A DNA stretch of 64,000 nucleotides. It comes from Ischnura elegans. Lineage: Eukaryota; Arthropoda; Insecta; Odonata; Coenagrionidae. The translations under genes and the position numbers were made by a program. The DNA lies in contig NC_060249.1 of assembly GCF_921293095.1 (NCBI RefSeq), forward strand, positions 73,791,907 to 73,855,906, in the 5' to 3' direction. Positions 56,600 to 64,000 of this stretch are shown piece by piece (position 1 is the stretch's first letter; the number at the start of each line of letters is the position of its first letter). Below the pieces are notes generated by a model that worked only from the letters and a program-made list of their open reading frames with translations, did not search any database and was not told the DNA's origin.

Positions 56600-58344
56600 G
56601 GTTACTTCGCTTTATTATTTCTTCCATGCCCAGACACTATCTAAAATATGTAAGAGTGGAAATTTCATAAATTTTCAATCTCAAGAAGTGGCCCATGTGT
56701 AATAACTGAATGTAAATTATGCCTGGCGGCTTAATTCAGTACGTTGACAACTTGGCGTGCAGCCATAAATTCGCTTCGGCAGGTGATCGGGTGGTATACG
56801 GGATGCCCGTACTAGTAATTAGTTTCAAGATTTCTCGCATTGGGAAAACATAAATTTCATGAAATAAGCGAAATATTTCTTTTGTATAGTGATGAAGTCT
56901 ATCGTGATCCTTGTTTTTTGTCGAAATGGACGCCTTATTATGACTTGGTCTCCAAAAGCGGTTGTTCTCGATATCCGCCTAATTTAAAAAAAGTTTTTTT
57001 TCAATTTTTGGCCAAGAATTATCTCTATGTTTCTTCCAAGCTATTCTATGGCAGACATTATGAAATATAACTTTGTCGCAAAACGGATCGTCAAAGGAGA
57101 GGTGCACCTAGACCAGGGGCCTTCTCAGCTTACGCATCGCGGGCAATCTCCATCAGGGGTCACAAAAGCTTTTGCGAGGGCAGTCTGAAGTCTCCTAAGT
57201 CTTACCCTGGTTACGCGCCTATTTACCACACTTCTTTATCACAATAGAAAAAATATGCAGTTAGATAATGTAACTAACCAGGAGACAATTACTTAAAACA
57301 TAAGCGAAAGTGATCTACAGTGGCATATGTTCGCCAGTTTCTACATGATAATCGCATTTATCGATAGTTCCGTAGTGACAGCATGTAGTAAATAGACTTA
57401 TCCATAGCCAATTTAAAGTTAAAGTAATGCAACTCATCCATCTTAGTTTTTGTTGATATTCATGCCAAAAGAATTGCCGATTCAAAGCGTTCTATTTTTT
57501 AAAATACTTATGAGCGAATATAATGCATACCTATCACTCTTGGCTATGGCGTTTCATGAAACAAACAACAAAATGAATGTCTTATTCGTGAATGCCCCCA
57601 ATGCCAAAAGGGTTTAAAGGGTTATTAGTGAGAGAACACAATTTTTCCCTCCCACGAGCTGTTTTTCATGACACTTGCTACTTCCGTCAAAAACCATTTT
57701 CGACTAATCAATTTTATCAAAACCAATACCCATTTTTAAAAAAGGCAAATACGGTGTTAAACCGGCAGCCTTATTACGTCACAAACTTAACCAGTGAGCG
57801 TGATCTTTTCCGAATTTCGCCCATGGGTGACTGTATTCACGCAGAAGATGTGGTGATTTGGTGAAAAATCTGTTGTAAAGGCGATCCAGCTAAACCATAA
57901 ATTAAATATCGAATTCTGGTGAGATGAAACAACTAAATGAATTCATTTCAATCAAAAGTAGGGAATTTTCCTCCCGAGTGCATAGTATTCATTCAATCAC
58001 ACAAATGGCAACGAAGGGTTCAAGAACCAATATCTTCGCGAATAAGGGATTATTGGAAACATTGAGCCTTAGAATCGATAAGAAACATCAACATTCCACT
58101 AAAAATGCCGCCTCAATAGGTGAGTGGCGGGGGGTGATAGGATACCATCCATTACAAAATAAAAACAAAATTTTCAAACGAAGTTCCGCTAAGCATTTAT
58201 TAAAGTCCTTCATTGTTCGGGGAAAAAACGAATTCCCATACCGATGCTCGTAAAAAATATCACACTTAATTTATCGTTTCTGTCGGACCTGGAAATATAA
58301 TGGGGTTCTAATATGATGTTCCCCATGTCTCTCTGAAAGATATC
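56600..58344. other. 1.7 kb with unrecognised frames
   Basis: Plus frames 57592-57864 (90 codons) and 57924-58253 (109 codons) have no recognisable domain. A weak terminal-repeat relic may lie at 57100-57222 (ACCAGGGG / CCCTGGTTACGCGCC). Confidence 0.3.
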
Positions 58345-58356
58345 TGTCCTCAATTG
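58345..58356. repeat. target-site duplication, left, of the fold-back/Hsp90 chimera
   Basis: TGTCCTCAATTG, matching TGTCCTCCATTG at 59382-59393 in 11 of 12 positions. Confidence 0.7.
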
Positions 58357-58507
58357 ATGAAGAATCTGAGCTTTTCCCGGTGAATAGCATGGATGAAAGC
58401 TTCTTGGGTTTCCAACCGGGTCAAAGTCTGCATGGTGTAGGCAGACGTTTCGTTGGGGGACTTTCCCAACATCATCTGCCCTGAGGATATTGGGAAAGTC
58501 CCCAAAC
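58357..58507 (-). mobile_element. fold-back insertion G (truncated), 3' half of the chimera
   Basis: From the left: a tail of about 35 bp with TTTTCCCGG and GGATGAAA words shared with copy D, then an arm with TTTCCAACCGGGT and GCAGACGTTTCG. A hairpin follows (TTGGGGGACTTTCCCAA with TTGGGAAAGTCCCC). The right arm stops at CCCCAAAC near 58507, where Hsp90 sequence begins. On the minus strand the core at 58440-58480 is GGCAGATGATG, helix, CGAAACGTCTGCC. CAGATGA differs from CTGATGA by one base, and GGCAGA pairs with TCTGCC as an enclosing helix. Confidence 0.75.
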
Positions 58508-59381
58508 ATAGTCCTTCATCCTACCAACATAGTCCTTCAATGCACAGGCCTCATCCCCTGATGCGGAAGTGTGATATCGGAGGAGCTCACTCAGTTTCTC
58601 GCGGTTCTGGCAGTCCTCATGAATACCCAACTTCAAATTCTTGCCAAACTGCTCGTAGCACTCGCGATAATTCTCTTTGTCCTCTGCAAGCTCTTCAAAT
58701 AGCTCCAAGCAATTCTTCACCAAGCTCTTCCTGATGACCTTAAGAATTTTGTTCTGCTGCAGCATTTCACGGGAAATGTTAATTGGCAGATCCTCTGAGT
58801 CCACCACACTCTTGATGAAGTTGAGGTACTGCGGAATGAGATCTTCACAAAAGTCCATAATGAAGACCCTCCTCACGTATAGCTTAATGTTGTTCTTCCT
58901 CTTCTTGTTGTCAAACAGATCAAACGGTGCCCTCCTTGGAACGAACAGCAGGGCCCTGAATTCCAATTGCCCTTCCACCGGGAAGTGTTTCACAGCCAAA
59001 TGATCCTCCCAATCATTGGTGAGAGACATAAAATTCGCCACATTCTTCCTGGCTAATGTCATCAGGATTACGAGTCCAAATTGGCTTGGTCATGTTCAAC
59101 TCTTCGTCCTCTGTATACTTCTCCTTGATAGTCTGCTTCTTCTTCCCCTTCTTATCCCCACCTTCTTCCTCGTCATCTTCAACGTCCTATATCTTGGGCT
59201 TCTTATCCTTTTCGTTCTCCTCTTCCTCCTCCTTCTTCTCCTCCTCCTCGTCGTCAGAGACTTCCTTATCACGCTCCTTCTCCACCATCAATTTGATGGG
59301 ACAGCCAATGAACTGAGAATGCTTCTTTACTACATCCTTGATTTTCCTTTCCTCTAAAAATTCTGCTTGATCTTTTTTTTA
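58508..59381 (-). pseudogene. Hsp90 (pseudogene): Hsp90 cDNA fragment (linker and middle domain)
   Basis: Hsp90 is a cytosolic ATP-dependent chaperone. The minus strand encodes, without introns, the end of the N-domain ([20 protein letters not shown]), the acidic linker ([20 protein letters not shown]) and [11 protein letters not shown]. The middle domain follows ([72 protein letters not shown]) as far as [10 protein letters not shown]. This is roughly residues 200-490 of about 720; ATPase and C-terminal dimerisation parts are absent. It is disabled by an in-frame TAG in the linker (near 59190), a 2-base deletion in the codon before SLTNDW (near 59031) and an extra A near 59375. The 3' end joins fold-back G and the 5' end coincides with the target duplication, so it arrived as a reverse transcript. 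Confidence 0.9.
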
Positions 59382-59393
59382 TGTCCTCCATTG
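59382..59393. repeat. target-site duplication, right, of the fold-back/Hsp90 chimera
   Basis: TGTCCTCCATTG, 11 of 12 with 58345-58356, beginning exactly where Hsp90 similarity ends. Confidence 0.7.
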
Positions 59394-59479
59394 CTCAAGC
59401 AGTCTAAGCCAAGCGCACAGGCTCCGTGTATTTACCACCTACCAGCCGCTTAATTCGTGTAATACATTTAGCGCTTCCT

Positions 59480-59740
59480 GTAGGCCACTAGCAGTTTTTG
59501 ACGAATTGCGCAGCTTTCTTTTGTATTTTATTAAGGTCACGGGTTGAATCTTTCTGCGCCGGATCCCTTATGCTCGCTGCATATTCAAGGTGTGGCCGGA
59601 CGAGTGCGGAATAGCACCTCTCCTTTACTTTTTCATTTGAAAATCTTCCCACAACGCGCTTGACGAATCCCAGGTTCTTTAGGGATCTGCCACATATATT
59701 TCTTATATGTGTTCCACACGAATAACGCATCCCTTCAAGT
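59480..59740 (-). mobile_element. LINE RT fragment, paralogue of the one at 31.6-32.05 kb
   Basis: The minus frame reads KNLGFVKRVVGRFSNEKVKE, RCYSALVRPHLEYAASIRDP and LNKIQKKAAQFVKNC. This is the RT thumb-proximal 'LVRPxLEYAAxxWxP...IExxQRxAARFV' block. It lacks the palm motifs. It contains the undivided CACCTCTCCTT site (59616-59626) that is split by fold-back C at 31.76 kb. Confidence 0.75.
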
Positions 59741-59904
59741 TAACCAAAACTGTGGGGCTTATTTTAAGCTATGAACAATCATATGAAAATGATTTGAAAA
59801 AACCCAGCGTGATATCAGAGACTGAAAGAATATAGGAAAATAAAAATTCATAAATAAAATTAACCATAGATTCCCGTATAAATTACTATATCCACCATCA
59901 ACTA

Positions 59905-60162
59905 TGAGGGGATGGGAAGCCAAGGGGTACACGTGATTTTTTTATAAACAGAGTTAGATACAGTTAATTGTTGGAAGAAATATACAAAAACTTGGTTGAC
60001 AAGGGATTCGAGTGAGACTGTTCTGTGCTGACATCGAGTGGAAAATAAAATGCACTATTAAATAAATAATTGGATGTCCTTTGTTTTCTTTACCTGATTT
60101 CTATACCTTATCTGTATAGAAAACAAAAATCACTTTTACACCTTGGCTTCTCACCCACTCTT
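59905..60162. mobile_element. Tc1/mariner-type MITE, copy 2
   Basis: Same family as 42317-42549. It begins TGAGGGGATGGGAAGCCAAG after TA and shares internal words TTCTGTGCTGACATCGAGT and CCTTTGTTTTCTTTACCT. It ends with an inverted terminus around CACTCTTA. The right end has a small indel, so the last base is approximate. Confidence 0.7.
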
Positions 60163-60510
60163 ATAATGAAAGGTAGAGCAAGAAAAATTACGGGATAGAA
60201 ATATCAGAAATCTATTTGAATATGATGCTTTGGGTTCACTCCGCTGTTGCTGATGCGAATCGCAATATCCGCGTCTCTATAATAAAGATCAATACTTCCT
60301 GAGCTACTTTAAACACCAAATCTGTGTGTGTCACGTTGGATGGTTGAATTCGAAAAAATCTGAATTATGCAAAAAAAATTGAAGCAGACTGTAAACATGC
60401 TTTTTCCCTGAGGTAATAGTTTTCTTTATTTGCCAGTCAGGATCAAACATGTCATGACCATCAGCTATGAAACTGCCCGCCAAAATAAATAAATAGCCTG
60501 GACGTATTTA
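60163..60510. other. intergenic DNA, nothing recognised
   Basis: No supported feature. Confidence 0.35.
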
Positions 60511-60766
60511 CTAGCGTTCTCTTGCATTAATCAAACTGGTGTTTCCTTTCAGTTCAGCTTTTATAATCTGACCGGCCTTGATGCCAGCCCATTTCCACGT
60601 TTCTAAAACACGTGAGGTATCTATCTTCAATTCAATACTCAATAACGCCGCATTTTGCTCGTCCGGATCTTTCTTCATCCCTCTCAATGAATCTTTGCCG
60701 TTTGGATCATTCTGGGGGTGTCTACATTTAACTTTTTTTTGGTCAGAGTCGCCATGAAACCCTAAG
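60511..60766 (-). CDS. candidate terminal exon, unrecognised product
   Basis: The minus frame ends at a TAG at 60511. An acceptor-like T-rich TTTTTCTTAG precedes GGTTTCATGG at about 60766, giving an exon of about 80 codons. It is hydrophilic: GFHGDSDQKKVKCRHPQNDP, GKDSLRGMKKDPDEQNAALL, SIELKIDTSRVLETWKWAGI, ending KGNTSLINARER. Composition is less AT-biased than chance frames nearby. I do not recognise the family. The alternative is an open frame starting at ATG 60792 with a hydrophobic leader (MSMYFIMFFLGF) that is really intron. Confidence 0.3.
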
Positions 60767-60792
60767 AAAAACATGATGAAGTACATGGACAA

Positions 60793-61599
60793 TAAATATT
60801 GAAGATGAATGGAATAAAATTTAATTGATACATCTCATCGATAAGTGTGAATTCTATCGGGTTTCGATCGATTCACAACCAAGTAATATAGGAGGAAAGA
60901 AACTGGTTTATGTTATAACATGTAGGAAACATACGTGAAATTAATATTAAGTGGCAATCAATGATCTAACTGGTCCACGGGTTCTTGTATCACGCGTCAC
61001 CATAAGCGAATGTCAACGCGGAACATAGCTGCGGTTTCGCTACCGCATGGCCAGCGCATAAAAATGATTAATCGGGAATGTGAGCAACATGATGCCACGC
61101 CTCGAATTAGAATAAATATTATTCTACACACGTCCCTGTTACAGTTAATCACCGAGTACTTGTTTTTTACCACAAACTTACGGGATAATAATCCGTAATA
61201 CATAATATTGGAAGTCGCAAAGAGAGCGGTGGATCAAGGAAACACTCACGTAAGAACTATGCGGCGCTTCAGAAAACCCCGAAATCAATTTCAAGCGATC
61301 CAAAAGTATCACTCACACACTCCTTTACATAGAAACACGTTTTTTTCTATTTTTGACCGCGATGTTCACAATAATACGCTTCACGTGCCAAAACTATCCG
61401 TTGACTTTTGACATCGTAACGAGATGCTAATTCGGAGTAACTCACTCCACTCAACGGAATTGTCGACGCGACGTGCGTATTGATTGGGAACTTGCAATAT
61501 TGTAGATATTAAGAAAGCTTTGAAGTTTTTTTTCCATTCGTTTCACTATCCATCAACCAGTAACAGAGAATAACCGCTATTCTAAAGAAGTTCATCATC
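60793..61599. other. intergenic DNA, nothing recognised
   Basis: Short unrecognised frames only. Confidence 0.35.
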
Positions 61600-61800
61600 A
61601 TCAATTGCCATAAGAGAAATTTTCCCAGGATGGGGAATCGAAACAAGAACATTTGGCTTTCCGGGCCACTGCGAAGATCAGTATGCTATACAGGTTCCTG
61701 AATTCCCATGGCAATTGTACTGAGGCTGATGGTACTCGATGTTAAGCCCTCGCGGTCCATCTAGGATGGCAACGCGAGGGAGAAAGGCCTTCACAACCGG
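61600..61800 (-). mobile_element. SINE-like sequence (diverged)
   Basis: The minus strand contains TAGCATACTGATCTTCGCAGTGGCCC (A-box region, 61690-61665) then a B-box-like TTGTTTCGATTCCCC (about 61640). Upstream, 61800-61715 carries the body word GTTGCCATCCTAGATGGACC shared with the SINE at 52.3 kb. The order suggests the tail of one SINE joined to the head of another. Confidence 0.45.
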
Positions 61801-62073
61801 TTGAGAATCTAAAACCTGCGATACACATTGAACCTTTTGTTTATAGACTCTTTAAAATGGCGACTCCGGCGAAACCGATGGAAGGAAAATTGTCAGCGTG
61901 AAATACTTCGTTGTTCTATCTATCCCCATACAAAACTTAGCCCACAGTTAATACCGCCGAAAAAAGTTCTGGCCACGCGCCTGTAAGGGATCGGCCGTAG
62001 TCACCAGCATCGATAGCAATAATCCCCATAAAAAACGAATCAGCCAATCTAACCTTTCCGGAGGTGTGATGAC

Positions 62074-62565
62074 CAGTGCTTAATTTTAGCCATAACGCGT
62101 CGGAACGGCGCGGCGCGGCGTTCCGTTACCTCTCACAGAAAATTGGGTTGTGTCAAAATATTAAATAGTTTTTTTTTAATGCTTGGTAAAACATGATTCT
62201 TCATTGCAACTTTTATTAAAAGTTAAAATAATCGAAATTATTAGGAGGGGGTCTCATATTTGAAAATCGTGTGATAGAATGTGTTTTCAATTTAAAATTG
62301 TGCGTGTGGAAAATTTTAGCCTGTGTGCCTTGGTGTCTACGTGTGTGTATGAGTGAGAGAGCGCCAACGCTTGTCGGTTGAGGAGGCTGTGTTGGGTCCC
62401 TGCAGTCCTTTTCCATCTTCGCAAACCATTGCAGCAAACCCGGGTCGCTGTAAAACGGACAAGTGTAACTCGTTACGACTTTTGGAGGACCTAATTTTAC
62501 ATTTTCGTGTGATAGAATGTTTTGGTATGCGTCCCAGTACTTAAAATTTAAGACATTAAGCACTG
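62074..62565. mobile_element. hAT-type non-autonomous element (CAGTGCTTAA ends)
   Basis: The ends CAGTGCTTAATTTTAG and ATTAAGCACTG are inverted. The flanks GTGATGAC (62066-62073) and ATGATGAC (62566-62573) match at 7 of 8. A GC-rich hairpin (GGAACG...CGTTCC, 62101-62123) lies near the left end. The words CGTGTGATAGAATGT at about 62268 and 62507 are a direct repeat. The 124-codon minus frame 62216-62590 runs through the element and past its end and resembles no transposase, so I do not call it a gene. Confidence 0.75.
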
Positions 62566-62573
62566 ATGATGAC

Positions 62574-64000
62574 CTGTAACGTGGTCTCACATTTTATCAT
62601 TTCAATATTGGTATATGCGGAGAAGGCGAAAATCACTCTTTTATAATTTTTAAAATACCTGTTTCTCTGATTAATCGATTGTTTACATTTATTCTGAGGC
62701 TTTACCTAAAAAAACACTGAAATCACGTGAAAAACTGATAACTAAGTTTCAAAGGCTTTTCATCAACTTTGTGCAACGTATGAAAGACTAAGAATTGTTT
62801 TATTCCCCTGTATTTACCATGCTTCACATTTTCACTCCCCTTTATCTCTTTGATATTCAGCGAACGGTTCCCATTTCCTAAGACAGAAAGGCCAAGGGCA
62901 TAAAATTCCAACCTTGACTGTGGTTTTTATTTCCAGCAAAGGCGCTATAGATCACTTCTGATGGAGTTAAACAGCGTTTAAAATCAAATCATTCCTCTTT
63001 CATAGGGGAATATTTTATAAGCCCGACGTCAAGTTGAAATAGAGTGTCTGTCACTTTGTGAGTTAACTGGAATTTTTCTTGGAATTTCTAATTCTTATGT
63101 TTTCAAAGCACGTACAGTTAGGTTACACAGTCAATGATAAAGAAGGAGGTACAGCAACGACTCCGCAATAAAAACACTCTTATCGCAAGAGTTGCCTACC
63201 ACAGTTATGTTCGGCATCACAAACGATATTCATGTAGCTTATGAAACAAAATTAGGGCATGCAGAATGAGTATAATTTAATTCTTATATTTTTAATTCAA
63301 AACTTCCAGCTGTTTGAAAGTTCCGCAGCTCCATTTTCAATTGAATCCAGCGATTTTACTTAAACTGAACCGTTCACTAGTTTATAGCTCAAATGGGTAC
63401 GAAGTGACATCCAAAAAGTTTTACTTTTATCATGATAGCTATTTTATGAAGCAATTTATACACTTATTTTTGGCGAAATAACATAAATATTCGCATTAGC
63501 CCATATTTTTACTCAAATCAGAGAAGTACCGTCATTAGATCTTAAGGTATATAATGACATGGACTCTCAAATGCAATATCCCGAAGATATAGCGAGTAAA
63601 ACATATTGGTTTCGTCGTCAATCAATGGAAGTACTAAAATAAAAAGAGTACATTTGTGACATTTGCATGAAACGTAAATAAACTGCTTAGTTTCTAAACG
63701 ACTATAAAATGCAGAACGCGATAAAATTACTATGCTCTTTCTCAATGGATTACCCTTCCAATTAGTATTAAATTAGCTGTACACATATGCATCTCATAAA
63801 ATATTTAACAAATAATAAACGAACATTATGAACTAGTAAAAGACCAAGGGGAAGAAAATGTTTCTCGTGATAACACTGCTTTAGTTTTTGGCGGATGACT
63901 TAGCAATTTACTATCTGTGAAATCACCACGAACTCAAGCTACCTTCATGCTGTGCCTACTCCTGGTGCATTCATCAGGGGACGTGAGGGCCGCTAAGGTT
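62574..64000. other. 1.4 kb AT-rich stretch, nothing recognised
   Basis: Minus frames 62723-62911 and 63542-63745 have no recognisable product. No repeat or RNA gene was noticed. Confidence 0.35.

Noticed and set aside
58472..59062. Functional Hsp90 gene
   Set aside because: It lacks the ATPase and C-terminal domains and carries a stop, a 2-base deletion and an extra A. The apparent start [11 protein letters not shown] is out-of-frame sequence before the deletion.
59016..59357. Leucine-rich membrane protein on the plus strand
   Set aside because: It is the antisense of the GAG/GAA-rich acidic linker of the Hsp90 fragment.
62216..62590. 124-codon protein gene on the minus strand
   Set aside because: It runs across a hAT element and past its right end, has no recognisable domain, and its length is plausible for a chance frame.

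Overview
This window looks like non-coding, repeat-rich nuclear DNA from an arthropod, most likely an insect. It is AT-rich, with only short open frames. It carries decayed non-LTR retrotransposons (LINEs), tRNA-derived SINEs, hAT-, Harbinger-, pogo- and Tc1/mariner-type miniature transposons, a mariner transposase relic and an Hsp90 pseudogene. There are no operons, no bacterial-style genes, no CRISPR and no complete protein-coding gene. The species cannot be fixed from the sequence; a large-genome hemimetabolous insect is my guess.

Layout. 0-5 kb: LINE 3' end, a duplicated 150-bp block, a mariner relic and a SINE. 5-12 kb: mostly featureless AT-rich DNA with a LINE tail (8.3-8.6 kb), a terminal-inverted-repeat element (8.6-9.3 kb) and the longest fold-back insertion (9.43-10.06 kb). 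12-18 kb: LINE endonuclease and reverse-transcriptase fragments, a hAT MITE with a fold-back nested inside it (15.6-15.97 kb) and a pogo-like MITE. 18-27 kb: sparse, with a hAT MITE that carries filler DNA copied from 2 kb away. 27.3-28.2 kb: the best candidate for host coding sequence, a minus-strand first exon resembling the N-terminus of an ABCG half-transporter. 28.3-30.8 kb: a run of four hAT MITEs. 31.6-32.05 kb: a LINE split by a fold-back. 37.5-39.5 kb: LINE pieces, a fold-back, a hAT MITE and a SINE. 42-48 kb: Tc1- and Harbinger-type MITEs and a minisatellite. 51.6-53 kb: two fold-backs. 54.2-56.6 kb: LINE inserted in LINE. 58.36-59.38 kb: a chimeric insertion of fold-back plus Hsp90. 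59.4-62.6 kb: LINE, MITE, SINE and a 492-bp hAT element.

The main discovery is a family of fold-back insertions, with seven copies that can be delimited. Each has two inverted arms, a one-sided tail of about 30-43 bp and target-site duplications of 11-14 bp. Most carry a stem-loop core of the form CTGATGA-like / short helix / GAAAC(GTC), which resembles the hammerhead ribozyme core. Two copies have paralogous empty sites elsewhere in the window. This architecture fits collapsed inverted terminal repeats of Penelope-like retroelements, although no Penelope protein is seen here. One copy is joined to a sense-strand Hsp90 cDNA fragment, and both lie between one shared pair of target-site duplications, as expected for template switching during reverse transcription.
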